A DNA stretch of 64,000 nucleotides from Cellvibrio sp. UBA7671. GTDB taxonomy: Bacteria > Pseudomonadota > Gammaproteobacteria > Pseudomonadales > Cellvibrionaceae. The stretch spans positions 226,312-290,311 of the forward strand of contig DLHJ01000005.1 of the NCBI GenBank assembly GCA_002483145.1. The letters run 5' to 3'. Shown here in pieces: positions 42,982 to 51,807 of this stretch (position 1 is its first letter; every line of letters begins with the position of its first letter). Position numbers and translations under genes: made by a program. The notes under the pieces were generated by a model that saw nothing but the letters and a program-made list of their open reading frames with translations, was not told the origin of the DNA and made no database searches.

Positions 42982-43976
42982 GCCATTCAGGCTCATCGAG
43001 CGCTGCGGTAGATTCTCCAGCAAAGATGCGCGCACCCAATAAAAAGTGGCAATGGGCCAAGAGGATACTCACCATCGCCTTTTTTATTCTGGTTCCCGTA
43101 CTGCTATTGATGTTAATTAAAAATATCGAATGGGAAGAAGTAGAACAAGCGTTACGAAGTTACAGCGCCAATACCTTATTAATCGGTACCAGCATTGCAC
43201 TTTTCAGCTATCTGGTTTTCGCAAGCTACGATTTGGTGGGAAGAAAATATACAGGGCATTCTTTGCCCGCACGACAGGTATTACCTCTGGCATTTGTATG
43301 CTATGCGTTTACGTTGAATTTAACTGCCTGGGTTGGCGGCATTGCGTTGCGCTTCCGTTTATATTCACGCCTTGGGCTTGATCCAGGAACAATTACTAAA
43401 ATACTCAGCATGAGCCTTATCACCAATTGGCTCGGCTATATCATTCTGGCAGGTATCTTATTTTCTTTCCGTTGGGTAGATTTACCGGATAAAGCGAAAA
43501 TAGGTGGCACTGCACTACAGCTGGTTGGGTTTATTTTACTCGCGATAGCGGCTATCTATTTTTGGGCATGCCGCTTCTCCAAGCGCCGATCCTTCCATTT
43601 TCGTGGCCATAAATTTACCCTGCCAAAACTACAACTTGCCCTGATACAAGCTGGGCTGGCAATGACTAACTGGTTGCTGATGGGTTTGATCATTTATACC
43701 TTTATGCCGGATAAGGTCACTTATCAAACAGTGCTGGGAATTTTGTTAATCAGCAGCATCGCCGGTGTGGTCGCGCATATTCCTGCGGGGCTTGGTGTAC
43801 TGGAAACCATTTTTATTGCAATGCTTCACCATCAATTGTCTAAAGGAAGTATCCTGGCGGCATTGATTGGTTACAGAGTTGTCTACTTTCTACTGCCACT
43901 GGCCATCGCGTGTATTGTCTACCTTGTCATAGAATCACGCGCGAAAAGAATGTCGCAGAAAAATCAAAGTGAATAA
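42978..43976 (+). CDS. ybhN: YbhN-type inner membrane protein (UPF0104 / lysylphosphatidylglycerol synthase TM-like)
   Basis: A 332-residue integral membrane protein with a basic N-terminus and about eight predicted helices (for example TIAFFILVPVLLLMLI near 37-52 and VLGILLISSIAGVVAHIPAGLGVLE near 253-277). It is the conserved third partner of ybhP and clsB, as in E. coli. Phospholipid flipping or transport is suspected for the family, but activity is not established for YbhN. The start overlaps the clsB stop (ATGA). Confidence 0.88.
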   Translation: MSHSGSSSAAVDSPAKMRAPNKKWQWAKRILTIAFFILVPVLLLMLIKNIEWEEVEQALRSYSANTLLIGTSIALFSYLVFASYDLVGRKYTGHSLPARQVLPLAFVCYAFTLNLTAWVGGIALRFRLYSRLGLDPGTITKILSMSLITNWLGYIILAGILFSFRWVDLPDKAKIGGTALQLVGFILLAIAAIYFWACRFSKRRSFHFRGHKFTLPKLQLALIQAGLAMTNWLLMGLIIYTFMPDKVTYQTVLGILLISSIAGVVAHIPAGLGVLETIFIAMLHHQLSKGSILAALIGYRVVYFLLPLAIACIVYLVIESRAKRMSQKNQSE

Positions 43977-43981
43977 CTAGA

Positions 43982-44004
43982 GTATTGCAGCACATCCGCA
44001 ATAC
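43982..44004. terminator. possible shared hairpin between ybhN and yajD
   Basis: GTATTGC (43982-43988) and GCAATAC (43998-44004) form a 7-bp stem with a 9-nt loop between the convergent genes. There is no T-tract directly after it, so this is a weak terminator candidate. Confidence 0.35.
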
Positions 44005-44020
44005 CGTCTAAAAATTACAA

Positions 44021-44359
44021 CTATTTTTTATCTAGCAAGTTTTTCAAATCCGCAAAGGGATTGTGCGTTGCAGGAGCAATTTTCTTCTCCGTCGTTGAGC
44101 CATACAAAACATGCTCATGGAATTTTGTATGTTCATGATCGTGGCAATACAGGCAAAGCAATTCCCAGTTACTGCCGTCAGCAGGATTGTTATCGTGATT
44201 ATGATCGCGGTGATGAACCGTGAGTTCGCGAATATTCTTGGAGTTGAACTCACGCGCACAACGCCCACAAATCCAGGGATACATTTTTAGCGCTTTTTCG
44301 CGGTAGCCCTGCTCCTTTTGGAGATAGCTACTGGTGCGACCAAGATTATCGGAAGTCAT
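44021..44359 (-). CDS. yajD: HNH nuclease family protein YajD
   Basis: A 112-residue protein, nearly the length of E. coli YajD (115 aa). It shows the HNH layout with zinc cysteines: CGRC near residue 31, then ELTVHHRDHNHDNNPADGSNW and LLCLYCHDHEH. The C-terminal TTEKKIAPATHNPFADLKNLL is also conserved. The family is a predicted metal-dependent endonuclease; its cellular role is unknown. It converges on ybhN and is the last gene of a leftward pair with the HTH gene 37 bp upstream. Confidence 0.9.
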   Translation of the reverse strand: MTSDNLGRTSSYLQKEQGYREKALKMYPWICGRCAREFNSKNIRELTVHHRDHNHDNNPADGSNWELLCLYCHDHEHTKFHEHVLYGSTTEKKIAPATHNPFADLKNLLDKK

Positions 44360-44395
44360 AAAAAAAAGTTCCAGACAGTCAGAAATTAAGAATTA

Positions 44396-44680
44396 TTATG
44401 GGTAGGCCAACACAGTTTTAATTTGCTCGATATTGTCGGCAAGCCAATGGCGATTGACCACTCCCCAGCTCACAATACGATAAGTACCATTGGTATTTTC
44501 CATTTCGATATCCAATTCATGGATCGCTGCAAGCGTATCTTGCGCCGTGCGACGCGGCATACCGGTTGCTTCAATAATTTTTGGCACCGTGTTACTACCT
44601 TGCTCAATCAACCAGGCAACATATAGCCGGCGATAAAAACTGGTTTTGGTTTTGCTGTGTTCGCTCATTCTATCAACCAA
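44396..44680 (-). CDS. winged helix-turn-helix protein (HTH_43-type)
   Basis: A 94-residue cytosolic protein; the ATG at 44666-44668 (MSEHSKTKTSF) is an alternative start. It shows a winged-helix pattern: RRLYVAWLIEQG as helix 1, TVPKIIEATGMPRRTAQDTL as the helix-turn-helix, and the wing TNGTYRIVSWG. Small proteins of this type occur widely in Pseudomonadales; no role is established. DNA binding is inferred from the fold only. Confidence 0.75.
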   Translation of the reverse strand: MVDRMSEHSKTKTSFYRRLYVAWLIEQGSNTVPKIIEATGMPRRTAQDTLAAIHELDIEMENTNGTYRIVSWGVVNRHWLADNIEQIKTVLAYP

Positions 44681-44749
44681 TACTAAAAACCATGAATAAA
44701 ATCAAAAGAGTCAGAATGGGCGAACCCTTTTGATTTATCCAAGGTTAGA

Positions 44750-45826
44750 TTAATCAGCCATCGCAGGATAATCAGTATAACCTACAGAATCCGCCGTATA
44801 AAATGTGGATGAGTCAGCCGCATTTAATGACGCACCCAGTTTAAAACGTGCAGGTAAATCCGGATTCGCGAGGAAGGGGACACCGAATGCTACCGCATCC
44901 AATTTTCCAGCAGCTATAGCTTCTGCTGCTTCATCCGCTGAATAACCCATGTTGCCAACCAACACTCCTTTGTAATGTTCGCGCGCTGGCGTCATCATAT
45001 CGCCTTGCTGCACCTGAAAAAAATCGCTGCGCATTAAGTGCAAATAAGCGAGATCAAAATCATTCAAGCGTTTTGCCACCCAGGTGATAAGCGCGATGGG
45101 GTCGCTATCGATCATACTGTTGTAGCTGTTGAGGGGCGATAACCGCAAACCAACCTGCTTGCTGTCCCATACTTCGCACACAGCCGCGATTACCTCCAGC
45201 ATCAAGCGCGCACGATTTTCAATCGGACCACCATAAGCGCCGCTGCGTTTATTAGAGCCATCGCGCAGAAATTGGTCCAATAAGTAGCCATTCGCGCCGT
45301 GAACCTCTACACCGTCAAAACCAGCTGCTTTCGCGTTAATAGCAGCTTGTTTAAAACCGGCGACTATACCTGGCAACTCGTCATCATTTAATGCACGCGG
45401 TTCGGTATAGGGTAGTTTGCCTTCCGGTGTATGCACCTCATCGATAATCGCGATGGCACTAGGCGCAACCGGTTGTTTGCCCGCATTTAATGCGGGATGG
45501 CAAGCGCGGCCGCCGTGCCATATTTGCAAGAAAATTCTGCCGCCCTTTGCATGGACGGCATCTGTCACTTTGCGCCAGCCATCGACTTGCGCCTGCGAGT
45601 GAATTCCCGGCTCTTTCCAAAATGCCGAGTTTCCCTCCATCGCCATAGTCGCTTCGGCTATGATTAAACCGGCGCTGGCGCGCTGGGCGTAATATTCAGC
45701 CATAAGTGCATTGGGTAGATGTTCAAGCCCTGCACGGCAACGGGTAAGTGGAGCCATCCAGATACGGTTAGGTACGTCGAGGTTGCCGATCTTTAAGGGA
45801 CGAAAAAGGATTTCTGTTGTGCTCAT
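44750..45826 (-). CDS. nemA: NemA-type alkene reductase (Old Yellow Enzyme family)
   Basis: The start is the ATG at 45824-45826, with CGGAG 6 bp upstream, giving 358 residues. The upstream frame to 45868 is unlikely. It is a TIM-barrel flavoenzyme with N-terminal LFRPLKIGNLDVPNRIWMAPLTRCRA, the FMN/ligand residues in IFLQIWHGGRACHP, HGANGYLLDQFLRDGSNKR, and the C-terminal VAFGVPFLANPDLPARF. Family members reduce N-ethylmaleimide, alkenes and nitrate esters with NADPH. It diverges from corA across about 205 bp. Confidence 0.9.
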   Translation of the reverse strand: MSTTEILFRPLKIGNLDVPNRIWMAPLTRCRAGLEHLPNALMAEYYAQRASAGLIIAEATMAMEGNSAFWKEPGIHSQAQVDGWRKVTDAVHAKGGRIFLQIWHGGRACHPALNAGKQPVAPSAIAIIDEVHTPEGKLPYTEPRALNDDELPGIVAGFKQAAINAKAAGFDGVEVHGANGYLLDQFLRDGSNKRSGAYGGPIENRARLMLEVIAAVCEVWDSKQVGLRLSPLNSYNSMIDSDPIALITWVAKRLNDFDLAYLHLMRSDFFQVQQGDMMTPAREHYKGVLVGNMGYSADEAAEAIAAGKLDAVAFGVPFLANPDLPARFKLGASLNAADSSTFYTADSVGYTDYPAMAD

Positions 45827-46031
45827 ATAAACTCCGGTTCGCGATACTGCTAAATAAGTTACGGGCAATTTGCTACGCTTAGGCCACTGGAAACGATCAA
45901 TCCACGTTTATTCACGGTTTTTATCATTTAATTGTTTTATGATTCAGGCAGCACGGATAACACTGACAATACATTAGCATCACCTTAACACCCAATCCTC
46001 ACTTCACGCATTTTTTTACGGAGCTTTGCCT

Positions 46032-46997
46032 ATGCTGATCAACTGTGTCGCTTATCAGGAGGGGAAAAAACTCTGCAGTATTCCAGTCGAAGAAATAAGT
46101 GACTATGTGAAAAAACCAGACTGTTTTGTATGGGTTGCATTAAAGGATGCAGAACCTACCGAACTGGCACAAATGCAACACGAGTTTTGCCTACATGAAT
46201 TAGCAGTGGAGGATGCGCACGTCGGCCACCAGCGCCCCAAAATTGAAGAGTATGGCGATTCCTTGTTTGCGGTGATGCACACGGTTGAGTTTGTGGATGG
46301 TGAATTAAATATCGGCGAAGTAGATGTATTTGTGGGAGAAAATTATGTGCTCTCTACGCGCAACCGCACCCAGCAAGGTTTTCTCGGCGTGCGCGCACGC
46401 TGCGAGCGCGAGCCGCATCATTTAATGCAGGGTTCTGCTTTTGTATTTTATGCATTGATGGATGCCGTTGTAGATCGTTACTTTCCCGTCGTAGTCGCCT
46501 TTGAAACGGAATTGGAAACCATCGAAGACCAAATATTTACCAAAGGTTCGCAGCGTGCAAACATTGAGCGGCTCTATGAATTAAAACGCAAAGTGACATT
46601 ACTCAAACACGCCGTTGCGCCCTTGCTGGAAGCAGTCGGAAAATTGGATGGTGGGCGTGTGCCACCGATTGTTGCCGACACCAAAGATTATTTCCGCGAT
46701 GTACACGACCATCTCTATCGCATCAACACCTCTATCGATTCCATTCGCGACACCATAGGCACAGCAATTCAAGTGAATCTATCGATGGTAAGTATCGATG
46801 AAAGTGAAGTGAATAAACGGCTCGCGGCTTGGGCTGCAATCTTTGCTGTCGCCACGGCCTTTGTCGGTATTTGGGGGATGAACTTTGAACATATGCCGGA
46901 ATTAAAATGGAAATACGGTTATCCGGTATCCTTGGGCATTGTCTCGGTTATTTGTGTTTATCTATATTATCGTTTTAAAAAATCGGGTTGGCTTTAA
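46032..46997 (+). CDS. corA: CorA-type magnesium/divalent cation transporter
   Basis: The ATG at 46032 follows GGAG by 8 bp (the frame also opens at TTG 46026), giving 321 residues. The protein has a large cytoplasmic N-terminal domain, two C-terminal membrane helices (about 258-282 and 293-312), and the family GMN signature at the end of the first (GIWGMNFEHMPEL). Magnesium (or cobalt/nickel) transport across the inner membrane is inferred from family. The length agrees with CorA (316 in E. coli). A bidirectional terminator follows at 46999-47027. Confidence 0.92.
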   Translation: MLINCVAYQEGKKLCSIPVEEISDYVKKPDCFVWVALKDAEPTELAQMQHEFCLHELAVEDAHVGHQRPKIEEYGDSLFAVMHTVEFVDGELNIGEVDVFVGENYVLSTRNRTQQGFLGVRARCEREPHHLMQGSAFVFYALMDAVVDRYFPVVVAFETELETIEDQIFTKGSQRANIERLYELKRKVTLLKHAVAPLLEAVGKLDGGRVPPIVADTKDYFRDVHDHLYRINTSIDSIRDTIGTAIQVNLSMVSIDESEVNKRLAAWAAIFAVATAFVGIWGMNFEHMPELKWKYGYPVSLGIVSVICVYLYYRFKKSGWL

Positions 46998-46998
46998 T

Positions 46999-47027
46999 AA
47001 AAAATCACCGCTCATAGCGGTGATTTT
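46999..47027. terminator. bidirectional terminator between corA and the convergent cyclase gene
   Basis: AAAATCACCGCT CAT AGCGGTGATTTTT is a perfect symmetrical hairpin with A/T tracts on both sides, in the 50 bp between the two convergent stops. Confidence 0.85.
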
Positions 47028-47047
47028 TCAACAGTTAAGATGGGATT

Positions 47048-48781
47048 TTATACAAGCGCATCCTGCAAATTTTTTGTTGCCTCCACTGCAAAACATTCAA
47101 TGTGTTCACCCTGCTCTATTACACCGATAGATTTTTTGAGCGGTACACGGCGCGGAGTAAATTTAAATAAGTCACTACGCTCTGCATAGTGTCGTACCTT
47201 GTGACTAACCAGTACTTCGCCGGGCTCAGCCGCCGCTTCCATACGCGCTGCCATGCTAACGGCCACACCTTCCAAGTCGGCAATATCAGTTACCTCATTG
47301 TGGATAACCGCCACTTCACCCAGCTCGACGCCGATACGCAATTCAAAACCTGCTGCCCTTAAAACATTGCGCATCATACAGGCGCAAGACAAACCCGCAG
47401 TCGCATTGGTAAAGGTTACGCGCAGGGAATCACCTTCCATATTGGGGTGACCCGCTGCCCATTTTTTGAGGATGGGTTTTACCAAGCCGCGAAACAGCGA
47501 TAGTTTTTCCGACAGTTCGTCATCGCGCCATTTGGAAAACCCTTTTAAATCCATAAATAAAATGGTGAGGTTGCGCACCTGATCTTTTTCATGGTCGGCA
47601 GCCAACTCCAATAAACGCGGCCAAAATTCTTCGCGGATAGCACCCACCTTTTCTTTCAATTGCAAATGCAACTGGGTATTGGTGCGCAACATTAATTGCG
47701 CCAGCTGGATGCGTTCAGCCTCAGCTTGTAACTGGTTTTTTAATTCAGTGGGGTTGTGGCTGCCCACCTCTTCCACCACAAATTTGACCAGCGCACCCCC
47801 AGCGACATCGCTGATGGACTTCAACCGTAAAATAGTGCCCCAATGCACTGCCGCCAAATGCTCGATAAAAATCGGCAGTGTTGCTAATTCATGGTCAGCC
47901 AAGCGATAGGGATACCGCAATTCGATAGTGATGGCCTCGGCAAAAATCCGCTCGAATTCGTGGTTGCGATAGATAGTTTTTTCTTTGCCGGATTTATCCC
48001 AGTACGCATAAGTACATTCGATATTGGCAATAGCCCAACCGGCAGTGGTGATTTTCCATAACTTCGCACCGGTAATATTGGCACCGGCTAATTTTGTTTT
48101 AGTGAGATTAGCGTTGCGCAAATCGCAATGGCTTAAATTGGCTGCGGTAAAATCCGCTTTGTGTAAATCCATTCCATTTAAATCGACACCGCTTAAATTA
48201 GCCGATTTAAAAATAGCGCCTGATAAAGTGGCGCCGCGCAAATCGGCATTGGTGAGGTTGGCGCCGGTAAATAAAGTGTTGGCTAAATCTGCGCCTTGCA
48301 AATTCACGCCGGAAAGATTGGAATTGCTGAGATCAACGCGAGAGAGTTGCTGCCCTTCAAGATTACTGCCCGCTAGCGATACATCGCGCAGCATCAAACC
48401 GCTGATATCGTGCCCGCGGAAATCAATATTTTCGAGCCGTGCATTGCGCGTATTGGCGGTGAGCATATTGGCGAGAAACAACACTGAGCCGCTGAGGTCA
48501 CAATTGCCGAGATTGGCGGCGATCAATTTTGCATGGGAAAAATCATTGTTTTGCAATTCGGAATATTGCAGGTTTGCCAAAATCAGATCGGCATATTTAA
48601 AACTGCAGCGGGTAACGCGCGCGTTGCGCAGTGAGACTTTTGATAAATCGTATTCATCAAAATTGACACCGTCCAGCGCTATGCCATCGAGATTAATCTC
48701 CCCTATTGCATGGCGCTTGCGCCAATTATTCCAGGACGCAGCGCCCTTTTTAAGTTCCTGAAGTATCCGTTCTTTGTCCAT
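47048..48781 (-). CDS. pentapeptide-repeat protein fused to a class III nucleotide cyclase domain
   Basis: A 577-residue, apparently soluble protein. Residues about 20-245 are pentapeptide repeats (A(D/N)LXX, as in DLANTLFTGANLTNADLRGA), which should form a right-handed four-sided beta helix. A linker of about 150 residues follows, then a class III cyclase homology domain (about 400-560). Metal aspartates are present in LFMDLKGFSKW (near 411) and MEGDSLRVTF (near 449); Asp is present at the second purine-selecting position (IADLEG) and the Arg of VSMAARME is kept. The first selecting Lys is replaced by Asn, and the transition-state Asn by Ser. Activity is therefore uncertain: it may be a weak, atypical or regulatory cyclase. 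Its relation to the other cyclase in the window is unknown. Confidence 0.8.
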   Translation of the reverse strand: MDKERILQELKKGAASWNNWRKRHAIGEINLDGIALDGVNFDEYDLSKVSLRNARVTRCSFKYADLILANLQYSELQNNDFSHAKLIAANLGNCDLSGSVLFLANMLTANTRNARLENIDFRGHDISGLMLRDVSLAGSNLEGQQLSRVDLSNSNLSGVNLQGADLANTLFTGANLTNADLRGATLSGAIFKSANLSGVDLNGMDLHKADFTAANLSHCDLRNANLTKTKLAGANITGAKLWKITTAGWAIANIECTYAYWDKSGKEKTIYRNHEFERIFAEAITIELRYPYRLADHELATLPIFIEHLAAVHWGTILRLKSISDVAGGALVKFVVEEVGSHNPTELKNQLQAEAERIQLAQLMLRTNTQLHLQLKEKVGAIREEFWPRLLELAADHEKDQVRNLTILFMDLKGFSKWRDDELSEKLSLFRGLVKPILKKWAAGHPNMEGDSLRVTFTNATAGLSCACMMRNVLRAAGFELRIGVELGEVAVIHNEVTDIADLEGVAVSMAARMEAAAEPGEVLVSHKVRHYAERSDLFKFTPRRVPLKKSIGVIEQGEHIECFAVEATKNLQDALV

Positions 48782-48978
48782 TTTGGTAGTGCTCTCTCAG
48801 TTAATACCTACTTATAACGCTTACTTACAAGAAAATTATCTTTGTAGCCCGCCGGCAGTATTTTTTGTTTTTTTAAGATAAGTAATATTACTATCACTCA
48901 GAGGGAGATTCGAGAGGACGGGCTTCTATTTAGCGGTGAGCACCTGGGGTTTTCGCCTGCAATTACAATTCTTCACAA

Positions 48979-49200
48979 TTAGGCAATCGAGTTGCTATCG
49001 ATTTTTCGAATCAACAATAGCGGATGCCCCAACTCAATGGCCCCCTCAAAAAACTCCTGCCCAATCAAATGCGGGGCAACATTTTTCCAGCCATAGCTGC
49101 CCTGGCCGCAGGCGGATGTTACTTTGCCCAAGGCTAAATCCCCAGCCCGAATCACGTCGCCATCGTCAACTTTGCGATAACCCTGCGGAAAAGGATGCAT
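48979..49200 (-). CDS. small hypothetical protein
   Basis: A 73-residue reading frame starting MHPFPQGYRKVDDGDVIRAG with AAGGCAG about 9-15 bp upstream. The sequence is plausible (mixed hydrophobic and charged; a possible beta-rich stretch at IRAGDLALGKV), but no family is recognised. The gap around it (48782-48978) has no other feature. Moderate confidence that it is a gene. Confidence 0.45.
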   Translation of the reverse strand: MHPFPQGYRKVDDGDVIRAGDLALGKVTSACGQGSYGWKNVAPHLIGQEFFEGAIELGHPLLLIRKIDSNSIA

Positions 49201-49278
49201 AACTATTTACTGCCTTTTGGTGGTTTGCGCAAAGTATATAGCCTGTAACTGGCGATTCATAAACCTAAAAAAATAGGC

Positions 49279-49303
49279 AAAAAAAAGCCCCTAAAAAGGG
49301 GCT
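49279..49303 (-). terminator. terminator after the GH16 gene
   Basis: AGCCCC (49286-49291) and GGGGCT (49298-49303) form a 6-bp stem. Seven or more A residues to the left give a U-tract on the minus strand, 50 bp downstream of the GH16 stop. Confidence 0.75.
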
Positions 49304-49354
49304 CAAGAACTTACACCATTTCCTTGCTAATCATTAGCCGCTTTTGTTGAAAAA

Positions 49355-51640
49355 TTACATATTGAACTGAACCCAGGCGGTATCGACTGCACCAACAGCT
49401 TGACCGATGGTGTAGAAGTAACGAATGACTGCACCGGCAGGAACGCCGCTCAAGGTATACACGTTGGTGTTGTCCGCATTGTGCGTCATGCGGATATTCT
49501 GTTGCGCACCACCATTAACGGTGTAATGAATGTCCGTCCAGGGTGAATTGTTTGCATAAAATCTCACGCTGGTTGCGCTCAGTTTGGTATAGCCGTAAGT
49601 AGCGACAGAACTTGCCACAGAACTTCTTACCGAGCTTGCAACTGAGCTTTTAACAGAACTGGCCACTGAACTTTTAACTGAGCTCGCTACCGAACTTTTC
49701 ACTGAACTTGCAGAGCTGCTAACCATTGGCAAATTAAATTGTGCCCATGCCGTATCTATCGCACCTACTGCCTGGCCAATGGTGTAACTGTATTTCACCA
49801 GCGCACCAGCAGGAATTCCCGTAACGGTTAATGTATTGGAATTATCGGCATTGTGCGTCAGACGAATATTTTGTTGCGGGCCATTATTGATGGTGTAGTG
49901 AATATCTGCCCAAGCGGCATTGTTAACAAAAAACTTTAAGCTGGTGCTGGACAACACAGTGTGACCATTCGTGCTAGCGGCAACCGATGAGCTACTCGGC
50001 GCTAGTGAAGAACTTGAACGGCTTGAAGGCGCAACGCTGCTGGGTGTGCTTGAACGACTGGACGGTGCAACACTTGACGGCGTGCTTGAACGGCTTGAAG
50101 GCGCAACACTGGATGGCACCGATGAAGACGATACTGCTGCCTGGCAATCCGCGCTGGCACCACACTCCCAAATAACATCATCAATCGCCATTTCAAAATT
50201 GCTGGTTGGCAGAGCGCCATCAACACTGGCGATGCTAAACAAGGTTGACATGGATTGCAGTGCAACCAAACTGCCGCGCAGTGCAGAAACGGGAACTGTT
50301 GCCTGCGCCCAATCACCGTTGCGAACCAAACCATAGGTCGTGGTGTTGGCTGGGAAGGTCAACCAATTTTGATTAGTGTAGGTATCTTGCACACCAATTT
50401 TGAACGCAACATTCGCGGGGATTTTGATACGGACTTTCATATTGCCGTTCACAAACTTGCTCATGTCACGCGCTTGACGCGATGCAATGCCACCACCAAA
50501 CCATTGCGGTGCAGTGTATTTCCAAGCAATTACATTAGTGCCTTCATAAGCTGCTGTAGTACCAGCTGTAGTCGATGCGGTATTCCAGATCCAGATATCC
50601 GAACTCGCACCCGCAACTTGCTTGTTAGTAGTTGCAGTATTGTCAGTGAATACGCCGAAGGTGCCGGTTTCAGGTTTAACCTGGTTGCCCAGTTTCACTT
50701 CGCCTTTGCCATCCAATTGATAGACGCGCACATAGTCAACGTACATTTTGCCCGGCAATGGCGCAGTCACCTGACCTGCATTGGCAGCATCGGTAAAGTT
50801 GCCACCTACAGCCAAATTAAAGAGCAGGTAAAAGGGAGCCTGGAATTCTGAAGACTCTTCATTTACCGGAATAGGATTTTGGTACAGATCCGTTTCAACA
50901 CCGTTATCGATTACGGTGAAACGAATTTGGCTATCCGTCCAATACAAGCGGTATTTTACAAAACGGTTAGTAAGCGGAGTGTTTGCGACATAAGCATTGT
51001 CGGTTTGCCACGCAGTGGATGCAGCACAAGTCGGGTTTGCAGGAACACAGGCAGCACTTGCGTAGAAGATAGCATTGGAGCCGACATAGCTATTGATATC
51101 AGCACCAAGGAAACCTGCATCGGCCATTGCCTGCGCGCGGTGGCCCATTTCCATAATGTCGATTTCACCTTTCGCTGGCCAGGTCGCGAGACTGGTACCG
51201 AGCATCCAGGCGGCTGGCCACAAACCCACACCCACTTGCGGTGTGCTCATACGAATTTCGATCATGCCGTATTTAATTTGCAGTTTGTTTTCGGTGGTGA
51301 TTTTGCCAGAGGTAAAACTACTGCCACCAAAAGCTTCACGTTTGGCTTGAATCGCCAAGGCTTTGGTCGCAGGTTCAAAAGGAACGTTTTCGATCGCTAG
51401 GTTGTTCGCGCGATAGTATTGCAACTCCTGGTTGCCCCACCCGCACAGACCGATTGCGCAGCCATCGCCTTCGATGGAGTTCCATACAGACGAGTCGAGG
51501 GTATTGAAGTTTTCTTCGTACAACAGACTTCCGATGGTCGGATTTAACACATCAGCCATGACCGGCGCAGTAGCGAACAATAGCGTTCCCATTGCTGCGG
51601 TTAATTTGGCTTTGAGGCCGACATTATTATTGATATTCAT
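49355..51640 (-). CDS. secreted GH16 beta-1,3-glucanase (laminarinase) with two CBM56 modules
   Basis: A 761-residue secreted protein. A signal peptide (about 1-29, ending VMA) is followed by a GH16 catalytic domain (about 40-300) with the catalytic EIDIME near residues 159-164 (consensus E-[ILV]-D-x-x-E). A jelly-roll-like, possibly carbohydrate-binding module follows (about 325-510), then Ser/Pro-rich linkers (SSVAPSSRSSTP-type repeats; SSVASSVKSSVASS). Two very similar C-terminal CBM56-like modules (about 558-635 and 680-761) follow. CBM56 binds beta-1,3-glucans, so laminarin or other beta-1,3-glucans are the likely substrates. Serine-rich linkers of this kind are typical of Cellvibrio secreted hydrolases. 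The terminator at 49279-49303 follows. Confidence 0.93.
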   Translation of the reverse strand: MNINNNVGLKAKLTAAMGTLLFATAPVMADVLNPTIGSLLYEENFNTLDSSVWNSIEGDGCAIGLCGWGNQELQYYRANNLAIENVPFEPATKALAIQAKREAFGGSSFTSGKITTENKLQIKYGMIEIRMSTPQVGVGLWPAAWMLGTSLATWPAKGEIDIMEMGHRAQAMADAGFLGADINSYVGSNAIFYASAACVPANPTCAASTAWQTDNAYVANTPLTNRFVKYRLYWTDSQIRFTVIDNGVETDLYQNPIPVNEESSEFQAPFYLLFNLAVGGNFTDAANAGQVTAPLPGKMYVDYVRVYQLDGKGEVKLGNQVKPETGTFGVFTDNTATTNKQVAGASSDIWIWNTASTTAGTTAAYEGTNVIAWKYTAPQWFGGGIASRQARDMSKFVNGNMKVRIKIPANVAFKIGVQDTYTNQNWLTFPANTTTYGLVRNGDWAQATVPVSALRGSLVALQSMSTLFSIASVDGALPTSNFEMAIDDVIWECGASADCQAAVSSSSVPSSVAPSSRSSTPSSVAPSSRSSTPSSVAPSSRSSSSLAPSSSSVAASTNGHTVLSSTSLKFFVNNAAWADIHYTINNGPQQNIRLTHNADNSNTLTVTGIPAGALVKYSYTIGQAVGAIDTAWAQFNLPMVSSSASSVKSSVASSVKSSVASSVKSSVASSVRSSVASSVATYGYTKLSATSVRFYANNSPWTDIHYTVNGGAQQNIRMTHNADNTNVYTLSGVPAGAVIRYFYTIGQAVGAVDTAWVQFNM
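49608..49712 (-). repeat. serine-rich linker repeats in the GH16 gene
   Basis: Short direct repeats encode SSVASSVK/R units. A second set (about 49985-50120) encodes 12-residue SSVAPSSRSSTP-type units with a 36-bp period. Such linkers vary in copy number between strains. Confidence 0.7.
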
Positions 51641-51807
51641 TTTGTAACCTTTTGGATGATTATTTTTATTGATTCGCAGGTGATGCAGAACGCATTGCCG
51701 ATCATTGAGACGCGCGCTGAATGTACAGTGATGCGCCAGACTTTTCGTCCCAGGTTGAGGATTGATGCAAGGTGGTTTGTTTCAGCTTGCGCTACGCAAA
51801 ATGGGAC

